A stretch of DNA of 64,000 bases from Boseongicola sp. (GTDB lineage: Bacteria > Pseudomonadota > Alphaproteobacteria > Rhodobacterales > Rhodobacteraceae): the NCBI GenBank assembly GCA_014075275.1, contig CP046179.1:1373932-1437931 (forward strand). Reading direction: 5' to 3'. Position numbers and translations under genes: made by a program. Under the pieces are notes generated by a model. The model made no database searches and had not been told where the DNA came from. It worked only from the letters and a program-made list of their open reading frames with translations. How positions within the stretch are numbered: position 1 is the first letter of the stretch; the number at the start of each line of letters is the position of its first letter. Shown one piece after another: positions 26,000-34,983 of the stretch.

Positions 26000-26971
26000 A
26001 TGGCAAAACCATCGGTCCTCGTAACGCGTCGCTGGCCGAAAGCCGTCGAAGCCCAACTGGCCGAGCGTTACGATGCAACTTTCAATACCTCGGACCGCCC
26101 TCTAGGCGGCAGCGACTTGCGGGGGGCGATGGCGCACTATGACGCCATACTAACGACGGTCACCGACAAACTGGGACCAGATGTTTTTGACGTTCGCGCG
26201 CCAAAGGCCAAAATACTTGGCAACTATGGTGTCGGCTATTCGCATATCTGCGCGGACTCGGCCAAATCGTTGAATTTGACAGTCACCAACACGCCAGACG
26301 TATTGTCGGAGTGTACGGCCGACATCGCGATGACTTTGATGTTGATGGCAGCACGGCGCGCGGGCGAAGGCGAGCGGGAGTTGCGGGCTGGGGGGTGGAG
26401 CGGATGGCGGCCAACTCATCTGGTCGGCACAAAGGTCAGTGGCAAAACCCTTGGAATCGTCGGATTTGGGCGCATTGGCCAGGAAATGGCCAAACGTGCG
26501 CATTTCGGATTTGGAATGGAAATTGTTGTTCAGAACCGCTCAAAGGTGGCCGACGATAAATTGCAACAGTTCAATGCTCGGCAGGTCGAAAGCATCGAAG
26601 ACCTTCTACCATTGTGCGATTTCGTCTCGCTGCACTGTCCGGGTGGTACAGCAAACCGCCACCTGATCAACAGCGCAAGGCTTGATCTCATGAAGCCCGA
26701 TGCGTTCCTGATCAACACAGCTCGGGGCGAAGTTATCAATGAACACGCGCTTATTCAGGCACTGAAGTTTGAGACCATCGGTGGTGCCGCGCTGGATGTT
26801 TTTGACGGAGAGCCGAAAATTGCGCCAGAGCTGATGGAGTGTGACAACCTTGTCATGTTGCCACATCTGGGGTCAGCGACGCGCGAAGCCCGCGAAGCGA
26901 TGGGCTTTCGCGTGCTAGACAATCTTGAAGATTTCTTCGCAGGGAGAGACCCGAAAGATCGCGTAATCTGA
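26000..26971 (+). CDS. hprA: Hydroxypyruvate/glyoxylate reductase (D-2-hydroxyacid dehydrogenase)
   Basis: A 323-residue NAD(P)-dependent D-2-hydroxyacid dehydrogenase. It has the Rossmann GFGRIGQEMAKR near residue 155, the catalytic Arg in NTARGEVINE, the Glu in DVFDGEPKIAPEL and the His in MLPHLGSATREAREA. In the serine cycle it reduces hydroxypyruvate to D-glycerate. It closes the operon with sgaA, mtkA and mtkB, one base after mtkB. A paralogue with the same layout lies at 54428. A glycerate kinase to take the product further is not in this window. Confidence 0.9.
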   Translation: MAKPSVLVTRRWPKAVEAQLAERYDATFNTSDRPLGGSDLRGAMAHYDAILTTVTDKLGPDVFDVRAPKAKILGNYGVGYSHICADSAKSLNLTVTNTPDVLSECTADIAMTLMLMAARRAGEGERELRAGGWSGWRPTHLVGTKVSGKTLGIVGFGRIGQEMAKRAHFGFGMEIVVQNRSKVADDKLQQFNARQVESIEDLLPLCDFVSLHCPGGTANRHLINSARLDLMKPDAFLINTARGEVINEHALIQALKFETIGGAALDVFDGEPKIAPELMECDNLVMLPHLGSATREAREAMGFRVLDNLEDFFAGRDPKDRVI

Positions 26972-26987
26972 GCCGTCGGAATAGTTC

Positions 26988-28040
26988 CTATTTGGATTTG
27001 GGTGCCAAGGAACTTCCTTTGGCACCAGAAGAGGTCAATCCTCTCTCCAAATGCGGAGAAGTTCCAAACTGCTTGCGATAAACGCGAGAGAAATAGGATT
27101 GGTTGCTGAAACCGCTGGCCATGGCCACATCGATGAGGCGCATGTTTGTCTGCTGGATCAGTGACCGCGCATGCTCTAGCCTTAGTTTCAGGTAGTAGGA
27201 TTTCGGGCTTTTCCCCAAGTGCTTTGAGAACAATCGTTCAAGCTGGCGCGTAGACATACCGACATGGGTCGCAATTTCGCTGGGACGCCAAGGCTCTTCC
27301 AGTTCAATGCGCATTATGGCCAGGGCATCGGCGAGCTTTTGATTGCGCACGCCCGAGCGACAATTATCGGACAACACTTGGTCGTGACGCTCGGTCCGCG
27401 CCGTTGAGCACGCCAGTCTGTCGGCAACGCCTGTCGCGATCTCAGTGTCGCATAGTCGCGCAACCAAATGCAGCATCATGTCAACAGTCGACGCACCACC
27501 AGCACAGGTGACAATGTTCATATCCATACTGAAGATCGAAGTGCGCACTTCGACTTCGGGATTGGCCTCGGCAACGGCCGCGCGTTGCAGCCAGTGAACA
27601 GATGCCGAGCGGTCTTTGAGCATTCCCGCTTGTGCGAGCGCAACTGTGCCACCGCCGAGCGACACGATCATTGCCCCGATCCGGCGCGCTTTGCGAAGCC
27701 AGCCGACAGTCTTTAAAGTATTGTCTGCCGAACTGTGGTCGCCCCCGCAAACGAAAATAAGATCGCTATGCCCGACGTCGCCCAGCGCGCCGTCTACCGC
27801 GAGACTTAGGCCGTTCTGCGATTCCTGAGGTTTACCATTCTCGGTAACAATCTCCCATGAAAACAGTGCCTTATCGGCGTGCTGGTTCGCGGCGTGAAGC
27901 ACGGCTACCGCGCTGGAAACATCGATGGGAGCATAACGCGGCAACAAAAGAAACACGCAACGGCGGGCGGCCGAGTCCGGGATTGTTGAAGATTGCTCTT
28001 CAATCGCCTTATTGGCTGACTTCGGCATCGCGCCCACCAT
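26988..28040 (-). CDS. AraC-family regulator with GATase1-like domain (GbdR/CdhR type)
   Basis: A 350-residue regulator. The N-terminal two thirds is a DJ-1/PfpI-like domain (LLPRYAPIDVSSAVAVLHAAN, FVCGGDHSS). The C-terminal AraC helix-turn-helix has STRQLERLFSKHLGKSPKSY and ASGFSNQSYFSRVYRKQFG. This architecture matches GbdR and CdhR, which sense glycine betaine, dimethylglycine or carnitine in pseudomonads. It converges with hprA and lies only 9 bases past the stop of... rather, its start is 9 bases from the end of the dehydrogenase gene on the same strand, so the flavoprotein gene is its probable target. The inducer is inferred from family only. Confidence 0.88.
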   Translation of the reverse strand: MVGAMPKSANKAIEEQSSTIPDSAARRCVFLLLPRYAPIDVSSAVAVLHAANQHADKALFSWEIVTENGKPQESQNGLSLAVDGALGDVGHSDLIFVCGGDHSSADNTLKTVGWLRKARRIGAMIVSLGGGTVALAQAGMLKDRSASVHWLQRAAVAEANPEVEVRTSIFSMDMNIVTCAGGASTVDMMLHLVARLCDTEIATGVADRLACSTARTERHDQVLSDNCRSGVRNQKLADALAIMRIELEEPWRPSEIATHVGMSTRQLERLFSKHLGKSPKSYYLKLRLEHARSLIQQTNMRLIDVAMASGFSNQSYFSRVYRKQFGTSPHLERGLTSSGAKGSSLAPKSK

Positions 28041-28049
28041 AACCCCCGA

Positions 28050-30515
28050 CTACGCGCGCATATTGGCGCCATTGGCGTCATAGATCGGCGCGCCGAGAAC
28101 TTCGGCGTCGAACATCTCGCCCAGAATTTCGACCTGAAGCGTGGAGCCCGGCACGGCATGTTCAGAGGCGACATACCCCATGGCCATCGAACGACCGACA
28201 CGGTGCGCATAGCCCCCAGACGACACGTAGCCGACGGCGGCGCCGTCTTTCAGGATCGCCTCGTCGTTACTGACGTCAATGCCATCGACGTCGATGGTCA
28301 TCGTTACCAGCTTCTGTTTGGGTCCACTTTCTTTGGCAGCCAAAGTCGCTTCTTTACCAACGAAGTCTTTTTTCCAGTTGATGAAGACATCCATGCCGGA
28401 TTCAACCGCGTCAAAGTCCGGGCGGAATTCAAGCGTCCAGACGCCCCAGCCTTTTTCAAGGCGCATCGACATTAGTGCCCGTGCACCATACCAACGGTAG
28501 CCCAGATCTGCGCCAGCAGCTTCAAGCGCTTCAGCAAGTCGGAGCAAGTATTGTGGCTTGCAGTAGATTTCGTAGCCCAATTCGCCAGAGAAGCTAATCC
28601 GGTTCAGAATGACCGGCACCCCACCAACAAAGGTCTGCCGCAGATCGCGGAATTTGAAGGCTTCGGCGCCGACGTTTTCACGGCATAGGCGGGCGAGAAG
28701 ATCGCGCGACTTTGGCCCGGACAATGCAACACCATGCCAGTCGTCCGACACGTTCTGATAAGTCACGTCATCTGGTAGGTCTTTCTGGAACCAACGGCTG
28801 TGCGCATCTTGCATCGCGCCCGACCCGAAGAGCATGAAGTGCTCGTCACCCAAACAAGCGACGGTCAGATCGCCGTAGAGTTTGCCTTTTGGTGTCAGCA
28901 TTGGCGTCAGGGTCAAACGGCTCGGTTTGGGAACGTATCCGGCCAGAGTGCGGTTCAAGTATTCGCGTGCGCCGGGGCCTTTGAACTCGTGCTTGGCGAA
29001 GTTGGCGATTTCGATCCCGCCAACGTTTTCCTGAACAGCCTTGATTTCACGTGCGACATAGTCGTGGCTGCGGTTGCGTTCGAAGGTCGGCACTTCGTGT
29101 GCATCTTCGGCATTGTCGGCAAACCAAAGCGCATTTTCCAGACCAAAGCCCTGCCCCATCATCGCGCCCTTTGAGACAAGGCGGTCATAAAGCGCTGTGG
29201 TTTTCTGCATCCGGCCTTTTGGCAATGTTTCGTTCGGGAAGGTCATTACAAACCGTCGTTCGTAGTTTTCCGACGATTTGATTGTGCCCCAGTCCGGCGT
29301 CGCAAATTCGCCGAAGCGTGCAACGTCCATGGCCCAAACATCGATCGAGGGTTCGCCATCGATCATCCATTCGGCCATGGTAAGACCAACGCCGCCACCC
29401 TGGCAGAAACCGGCCATGACGCCGACGGCGCACCAGTAGTTTTTCATGCCCGGAACCGGACCGATCATCGGGTTGCCGTCAGGTCCGAAAGTGAACGGGC
29501 CGTTGATCATGTCTTTGATGCCCACTTCGCCAATAGTCGGGATGCGTTCGAACGACATCTCGAGCCGGTCCGCGATGCGGTCCAGGTCAGGTTGCAGCAG
29601 TTCATGGCCGAAGTCCCATGGAGTGCCATCAACTTTCCACGGTGTTGACTTGGGCTCGTATGTGCCCAGGAGCATGCCCTGACGTTCCTGACGGAAGTAG
29701 ATATTGGCTTCATAGTCGATCCCGGCAGGCAAACGCCCGGCTTCGCCCATGCTTTCCATCCGCTCGGCGATCATCGGGATTTTTTCGGTGATCAGATAAT
29801 GGTGCTCCATCGGCTGCACTGGCAGGTGAATCCCCGACATATGGCCGACTTCGCGCGCCCAGAGGCCCCCGCAATTAACGACATGCTCGGCATTGATCTT
29901 ACCTTTTGGAGTTGTCAGATCCCAGCTGCCATCCGGGCGCTGGCTCATCGCGGTTACACCGCAGTGCGTGAAGTATTGAGCGCCGTGCACGCGGGCCGAC
30001 TTGGCGAACGCATAGGTCGCGCCCGAGGGATCAAGGTCGCCATCTTGCTCGTCCCAAAGGGCTGCGTGATAGTGCTTGGGATCTATCAGCGGGTGGCGCT
30101 CGGCCAGCTCTTTTGGCGAAATAAATTCTTGATCCAGCCCCATGTAACGCGCTTTTGAACGCTCGCGTTTCAGATAGTCATACCATTCTTTGGTTGAGGC
30201 GGCGTAGAAACCGCCTGTGATATGAAGGCCAACAGAGTGCCCAGAGGTTTCTTCTATTTCCTTATACAAATCAATTGTATAGCTCTGAAGGCGGCTGATG
30301 TTAGGGTCAGAAGAGATGGTGTGGATTTGACCTGCTGCATGCCAACTTGAGCCTGATGTCAACTCGTCACGCTCAAGCAGAACGGCGTCTTTCCAGCCAA
30401 ATTTGGCAAGGTGAAACAAGATCGAACACCCAACGACGCCTCCGCCGATGACAACGACTTTGGCATGAGACGGAAGCTTTTTGCCGCCAACTTCTTCTTT
30501 TTGAATGTCGGGCAT
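28050..30515 (-). CDS. Dimethylglycine/sarcosine dehydrogenase-like flavoprotein with GcvT domain
   Basis: An 821-residue two-part enzyme. The first half is a DAO-type FAD domain: VVVIGGGVVGCSILFHLA near residue 20 and the SSWHAAGQ motif, whose histidine links FAD covalently in this family. The second half from about residue 430 is an aminomethyltransferase (GcvT) fold with FSGELGYEIYC and a C-terminal glycine-cleavage T barrel. Relatives oxidatively demethylate dimethylglycine, sarcosine or related N-methyl compounds and hand the C1 unit to tetrahydrofolate. It sits downstream of the MttB-family gene on the same strand (82-base gap) and upstream of the GbdR-like regulator. The exact substrate is not determined. 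Confidence 0.88.
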   Translation of the reverse strand: MPDIQKEEVGGKKLPSHAKVVVIGGGVVGCSILFHLAKFGWKDAVLLERDELTSGSSWHAAGQIHTISSDPNISRLQSYTIDLYKEIEETSGHSVGLHITGGFYAASTKEWYDYLKRERSKARYMGLDQEFISPKELAERHPLIDPKHYHAALWDEQDGDLDPSGATYAFAKSARVHGAQYFTHCGVTAMSQRPDGSWDLTTPKGKINAEHVVNCGGLWAREVGHMSGIHLPVQPMEHHYLITEKIPMIAERMESMGEAGRLPAGIDYEANIYFRQERQGMLLGTYEPKSTPWKVDGTPWDFGHELLQPDLDRIADRLEMSFERIPTIGEVGIKDMINGPFTFGPDGNPMIGPVPGMKNYWCAVGVMAGFCQGGGVGLTMAEWMIDGEPSIDVWAMDVARFGEFATPDWGTIKSSENYERRFVMTFPNETLPKGRMQKTTALYDRLVSKGAMMGQGFGLENALWFADNAEDAHEVPTFERNRSHDYVAREIKAVQENVGGIEIANFAKHEFKGPGAREYLNRTLAGYVPKPSRLTLTPMLTPKGKLYGDLTVACLGDEHFMLFGSGAMQDAHSRWFQKDLPDDVTYQNVSDDWHGVALSGPKSRDLLARLCRENVGAEAFKFRDLRQTFVGGVPVILNRISFSGELGYEIYCKPQYLLRLAEALEAAGADLGYRWYGARALMSMRLEKGWGVWTLEFRPDFDAVESGMDVFINWKKDFVGKEATLAAKESGPKQKLVTMTIDVDGIDVSNDEAILKDGAAVGYVSSGGYAHRVGRSMAMGYVASEHAVPGSTLQVEILGEMFDAEVLGAPIYDANGANMRA

Positions 30516-30596
30516 GGGTTTCTCCTTGGTTCAAGTGCAGGCGGCAGAACCGGCCGGGCGTATTTTGTTTATCGGATGGATTGATTGGCGGATGCC

Positions 30597-32117
30597 CTAG
30601 TACCAGGCATCCGGCAGTTCTTCCTTGCGTTTGGCAATGTAGGCTTGCAGAGCTTCGCGGGTTGACGGATCAATTGGCGGCGCCTGATAGTCTTTCAACA
30701 TGCCCGTCCAACGCTCGTAGGCGCGGTGGCGCATATCTTTCGAACCGGCCTCTTCCCAGCTTTCGACATTCTCGCTGTCGCTCAGCTTTGGTTCATAAAA
30801 GGCTGTTTGATAATTGCGCATCGTGTGGCCGCATCCAAGGAAGTGGCCGCCTGCATCAACTTCATCATATGCATCGCGTGCAAAGGCTTCATCTGACACG
30901 TCTAGCCCTTGGCTGAGCACTTTTTGATATGACCCCAAGCGATCTGCATCCATGATGAGCTTTTCAAAACCGACACAAAGCCCACCTTCCAGCCAGCCAG
31001 CCGAATGCAGAACAAAATTTGCTCCGGCAAGCATGGTGGAATGCATTGAATCAGCACTTTCATATGCCGCTTGAGCGTCTTCGAGTTTGGACGCGGTCAG
31101 GGAACCACCGCATCTAAGCGGCAGCCCAACTCGACGCGCCAATTGGCCAATAGCATAGTTCGACACAACGGGCTCAGGCATGCCAAACGTTGGCGCACCG
31201 GATTTTAGCGACATCGACGAAAGGAAGTTCCCCAGAACAAATGGCGCGCCAGGTCGCAACAGCTGCACATATGCACAAACCATCATTGCTTCTGCCATTG
31301 CTTGCGCCACGCTGGCGGCGGTCGAAACCGGCCCCATGGCGCCCGTCAAGATAAAGGGCACAACAATCATGCCCTGACCGCGCGAGGAATAGACACGCGC
31401 TGCTTCGGCAACAACCTTGTCCACCAGAAGCGGTGAGTTGGTGTTTACGTTGCCCATGATGACGCAGTTTTGCTCCATCACATCTGCGCCAAATACGATC
31501 TCGGCCATGTCGACGCTGTCTTGGGCGCGGCTCATCTCGGTGATGGCTCCGAGGTGCGGCTTGTCGCTCATTGTCATATGGGCATAGAGCATGTCCAAGT
31601 GACGTTTGCTGACCGGAACATCGCAGGGTTCACATGTAACAAAACCACCATGATGCAGGTTGGGGTGCATATAGGTCAGACGCACCAAATCATTAAATGC
31701 CGCCAAATCGCCGTAGCGCCGCCCGCCCTCAAGGTCACGCACGAATGGCGCACCGTATATCGGGGCAAAGACCTGATTTACGCCGCCAATTTTTACCGAC
31801 CGATCGGGATTGCGGGCCAATTGGGTGAATTCGCTTGGCGCTTTTGAACAAAGGTTGCGGATCCAGTCCGCCGGTGCGCGAACGATATCACCATCAACCT
31901 TTGCGCCTTCGCGCTTCCAAAGCTCAAGGGATTCGGGATCATCGCGAAACGCGATGCCGACATCCTGTAAAATCCAGTCAACCTGAGCTTCAAGCCGCTC
32001 AATCTGCTCTTCATCCAACGCTTCGAAGAAAGGCAGCACCCGCTGGATATACGGAGACGCCGGAACTCCGGACTGAGACGACTCGCGATTGCGAGCCGCG
32101 CGTGCGCGTCGTGCCAT
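30597..32117 (-). CDS. MttB-family methyltransferase lacking pyrrolysine
   Basis: A 506-residue trimethylamine methyltransferase (MttB)-family protein read through without any in-frame TAG, so it carries no pyrrolysine. Typical family segments include FGADVMEQNCVIMGNVN, VLGNFLSSMSLKSGAPTFG, GGSLTASKLEDAQAAYES and ANFVLHSAGWLEGGL. Characterised non-Pyl relatives move a methyl group from quaternary amines such as glycine betaine or proline betaine to a corrinoid protein. No corrinoid protein or reductive activase is present here, so either partners lie elsewhere or another acceptor is used. It precedes the demethylating flavoprotein on the same strand and diverges from a LysR gene. N-terminus is Arg-rich. 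Confidence 0.9.
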   Translation of the reverse strand: MARRARAARNRESSQSGVPASPYIQRVLPFFEALDEEQIERLEAQVDWILQDVGIAFRDDPESLELWKREGAKVDGDIVRAPADWIRNLCSKAPSEFTQLARNPDRSVKIGGVNQVFAPIYGAPFVRDLEGGRRYGDLAAFNDLVRLTYMHPNLHHGGFVTCEPCDVPVSKRHLDMLYAHMTMSDKPHLGAITEMSRAQDSVDMAEIVFGADVMEQNCVIMGNVNTNSPLLVDKVVAEAARVYSSRGQGMIVVPFILTGAMGPVSTAASVAQAMAEAMMVCAYVQLLRPGAPFVLGNFLSSMSLKSGAPTFGMPEPVVSNYAIGQLARRVGLPLRCGGSLTASKLEDAQAAYESADSMHSTMLAGANFVLHSAGWLEGGLCVGFEKLIMDADRLGSYQKVLSQGLDVSDEAFARDAYDEVDAGGHFLGCGHTMRNYQTAFYEPKLSDSENVESWEEAGSKDMRHRAYERWTGMLKDYQAPPIDPSTREALQAYIAKRKEELPDAWY

Positions 32118-32213
32118 TTAGATTTCCCTCATTCCGAATCTTTGAATAAATCTAACCTATGGAAATTGCATTGTGACGCTTGAAAAAATGTATGCGTTGG
32201 ATAATCTGTAGTT
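32118..32213. promoter_or_regulatory. Divergent promoter region, MttB-family gene and LysR gene
   Basis: A 96-base AT-rich gap between two divergent starts. LysR-type regulators usually bind such gaps and autoregulate, so this is the expected operator. I found no confident T-N11-A palindrome by eye. Confidence 0.35.
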
Positions 32214-33113
32214 ATGCAAGAGCTTTGGCACCTTCTTTCCTCTCCCCGTCACATCATGGTCTTTGAGGCCGCGGCGCGGCATGGCTCGTTCACTCTTGCG
32301 GCAGACGAATTGAACGTGCAGCAGCCGGCCGTAAGTGCCACGATCAAACAACTGGAAGAAACGCTGGGCCTGGCGCTGTTCGTGCGAGAACATCGCCAGA
32401 TTTCCCTGACAGCGGCAGGTTTACGGCTCTATTCGGACGTCAACCGCAGCTTTGAAGACCTTTTGGTTTCCGCGCGCGCCGTCCGCCATCTGTCACGTGA
32501 GGATTATGTGACTTTGAACGCTTCGTCGGCGTTCAGCTACTATTGGATGATGCCTCACCTGACCCAATTGCATGAGCGCCATCCGGGCATTGACCTGCGC
32601 CTACAGGCCAGCGATCGCGAACCGGATATCGACTCGGAAAACATCAGCCTGGCAGTTCGCCGTGGTGATGGAAGCTGGCCGGGTTGCGAGTCTGCGCTGA
32701 TCGCCATCGAAGAAATCTACCCTGTCGCATCACCTCGGGTAATGGCCACCGCTGTTAATTTGAAAGGGTTGGCAAATCTACTGCACCAGCGGCTGATCCA
32801 CCTTGAAGAACCTATCCGTGACCGTCCAACCTGGCGCCAGTGGTTCGCCCATTTTGACATAAAAAACGCGACGGTCGAGGGCGGTTTGCGGCTGAATGAT
32901 TATGCGCTGGTTTTGCAGGCCTGTATGGCTGGCGAAGGTTTTGCATTTGGATGGAAGCATCTGACTGATCCGCTGGTCCGGGATGGCGTCATGGCGGCCA
33001 AGCCAGAATGGACATGGAAGACAGGTTTGGGGTTTTATTTGGTTTGGTCAAAGACCCGCCCATTGAGTTCTGCGGCGAAAAACGTGCGAGACTGGATTCT
33101 TGAAGATCGCTAA
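32214..33113 (+). CDS. LysR-family regulator, GcvA-like
   Basis: A 299-residue LysR regulator with a normal winged helix (MVFEAAARHGSFTLAADEL, QQPAVSATIKQLEETLG, LFVREHRQISLTAAG) and an effector domain. The segment LAVRRGDGSWPG and the C-terminal LVWSKTRPLSSAA resemble GcvA-type regulators that respond to glycine. It diverges from the MttB-family gene and probably controls that gene and the flavoprotein behind it. Glycine, betaine or a demethylated product is a reasonable effector, but this is inference. Confidence 0.88.
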   Translation: MQELWHLLSSPRHIMVFEAAARHGSFTLAADELNVQQPAVSATIKQLEETLGLALFVREHRQISLTAAGLRLYSDVNRSFEDLLVSARAVRHLSREDYVTLNASSAFSYYWMMPHLTQLHERHPGIDLRLQASDREPDIDSENISLAVRRGDGSWPGCESALIAIEEIYPVASPRVMATAVNLKGLANLLHQRLIHLEEPIRDRPTWRQWFAHFDIKNATVEGGLRLNDYALVLQACMAGEGFAFGWKHLTDPLVRDGVMAAKPEWTWKTGLGFYLVWSKTRPLSSAAKNVRDWILEDR

Positions 33114-33512
33114 GCAAGTTGATCCGTGCAAAAAGTAAACTTCGTGAGACGGTTCAGTCCGCATGATGTGACCACGAAATGGATTGAGTATAGAGAGGCC
33201 GATGGTTCAAGGTGGGTTTACAGGACCGAACGCTGGCCTCCAGCACGGTTCGCCAGCCAGACCACCACATCGTCAATGCGGGGATGTTCAAGGGTCATTA
33301 TCCTGCCACGGCGCGTTATGCCGAATTATCAGTCTGAAAAGAATGGGACCTGAACGTCCACCTGCCGGTGTTGGCTTTTTATATTGGTTCGATTCGGAAG
33401 ATAGTGAACGTTAAGTGTCCGGGTGGGACCGATTTCATTCGCTGACCGGCAATTTGAAGCATAGCTTTCAACGTCTTTCCCCTTGGCGCGGAACCGGTTA
33501 TCAGCCCCACCC
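33114..33512. other. Gene-less stretch upstream of rimO
   Basis: About 400 bases with several open frames but none with convincing composition or a ribosome-binding site. A minus-strand 26-codon frame ending near 33212 (starting MTLEHPRIDDVVVWLANR) looks protein-like and could be a relic of a lost gene. No RNA gene or strong repeat was seen. Confidence 0.4.
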
Positions 33513-34877
33513 ATGACCCAGAACCCACCCACTCTGCGCCCCGACCTGGCGAATGCCCGCGTTCCGGATGCCGCCCGCCCCGGCCAGCCGACAATCGGCA
33601 TGGTCAGCCTTGGCTGCCCCAAGGCTCTGGTCGACAGCGAACGCATCCTGACACGTCTGCGCGCCGAGGGTTATGCCATCAGCCCCGACTATGGCGGTGC
33701 GGATGCAGTCATTGTGAACACCTGCGGGTTTCTGGATAGCGCCAAGGCGGAAAGTCTTGATGCAATTGGCGAGGCGCTGACAGAAAACGGGCGGGTGATT
33801 GTGACGGGCTGCCTTGGGGCCGAGCCCGAATACATCACCGGTGCCCACCCCAAAGTTCTGGCGGTGACCGGCCCGCAACAATACGAACAGGTGCTGGATG
33901 CGGTCCATGTCGCTGTTCCGCCCTCGCCCGATCCCTTCGTCGATCTGATGCCCAGCGCCGGGGTTAAACTGACCCCGCGCCACTACAGCTATCTGAAGAT
34001 ATCCGAGGGCTGTAACCACAAGTGCAAGTTCTGCATCATCCCCGACATGCGTGGCCGTCTGACGTCGCGCCCGGCCCGCGCCGTGCTGCGCGAGGTGGAA
34101 AAGCTGGTCGAAAGCGGCGTGCGCGAATTGCTGGTGATCAGCCAGGACACCTCAGCTTATGGCACCGATTGGAAAGAGCGCCCATCCAAGGCCCCAATCA
34201 TTGACCTCGCCCGTGATCTTGGCAGCCTCGGCGCCTGGGTGCGAATGCATTATGTCTACCCCTACCCCCATGTGCGCGAGTTGATCCCGTTGATGGCGGA
34301 GGGCGGCGTTCTGCCCTACCTCGACATCCCGTTTCAACACGCCCATCCCGATACGCTGAAGCGCATGGCCCGACCCGCCGCCGCCGCCCGCACTCTGGAC
34401 GAGATTGCCGCATGGCGCGCAACTTGCCCCGACATCACCCTGCGCTCGACCTTCATCGTCGGATACCCCGGCGAAACCGAAGACGAGTTTCAAACCCTGC
34501 TCGATTGGCTGGATGAGGCGCAACTGGATCGCGTAGGTTGCTTCAAATACGAGAATGTCGACGGCGCACGGTCAAATGCCCTGCCAGACCATGTATCAGA
34601 TGACGATAAGGAAGATCGCTGGCACCGCTTCATGGCCAAATCCCAAGCCATCTCAGAGGCCAAACTCAACGCCAAGATCGGTCAGACAATCGAAGTCATC
34701 GTTGACGAGGTCGACGATGACGCCGCCACTTGCCGGACAAAAGCCGATGCGCCCGAGATTGACGGCAACCTTTTCATCGACGACGGCCAAGACAGTCTGA
34801 ACCCCGGTGATATCGTCACAGTCGAAATCGACGAAGCCTCGGACTACGATCTCTGGGGTCGCCTGAAAGGTTCCTGA
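33513..34877 (+). CDS. rimO: Ribosomal protein S12 methylthiotransferase RimO
   Basis: A radical-SAM enzyme of about 454 residues that adds a methylthio group to the conserved aspartate of ribosomal protein S12. The N-terminal UPF0004 domain holds three cluster cysteines ([24 protein letters not shown]). The radical-SAM motif is [18 protein letters not shown] near residue 165, and a TRAM domain ends the protein. The ATG at 33513 starts [10 protein letters not shown]; the frame extends to 33483 but with a poorer site. It stands alone and converges with the acetyltransferase gene. Confidence 0.96.
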   Translation: MTQNPPTLRPDLANARVPDAARPGQPTIGMVSLGCPKALVDSERILTRLRAEGYAISPDYGGADAVIVNTCGFLDSAKAESLDAIGEALTENGRVIVTGCLGAEPEYITGAHPKVLAVTGPQQYEQVLDAVHVAVPPSPDPFVDLMPSAGVKLTPRHYSYLKISEGCNHKCKFCIIPDMRGRLTSRPARAVLREVEKLVESGVRELLVISQDTSAYGTDWKERPSKAPIIDLARDLGSLGAWVRMHYVYPYPHVRELIPLMAEGGVLPYLDIPFQHAHPDTLKRMARPAAAARTLDEIAAWRATCPDITLRSTFIVGYPGETEDEFQTLLDWLDEAQLDRVGCFKYENVDGARSNALPDHVSDDDKEDRWHRFMAKSQAISEAKLNAKIGQTIEVIVDEVDDDAATCRTKADAPEIDGNLFIDDGQDSLNPGDIVTVEIDEASDYDLWGRLKGS

Positions 34878-34927
34878 CCCCCGCATTCTCGTCGTCAAAC
34901 ATCTAAATTTTTTTAAATACGCACCCT

Positions 34928-34976
34928 CGCCGACCATCAGGTCGGCGCGGATCGCCTTGGCCGCAGGGCAAGGCGA
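34928..34976. terminator. Double hairpin between convergent rimO and acetyltransferase gene
   Basis: Two perfect 8-bp stems in tandem: CGCCGACC/GGTCGGCG at 34928-34935 and 34940-34947, and TCGCCTTG/CAAGGCGA at 34952-34959 and 34969-34976. They resemble in layout the pair at 15894-15939 and probably end transcripts from both directions. A T-run precedes them at 34906-34912. Confidence 0.65.
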
Positions 34977-34983
34977 AATCAGA

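Noticed and set aside
30597-32117. Pyrrolysine use in the MttB-family gene
   Set aside because: The frame contains no in-frame TAG, so it is a non-pyrrolysine homologue.
33126-33414. Plus-strand frames of 75-76 codons upstream of rimO
   Set aside because: No ribosome-binding site and no family resemblance; composition looks random.
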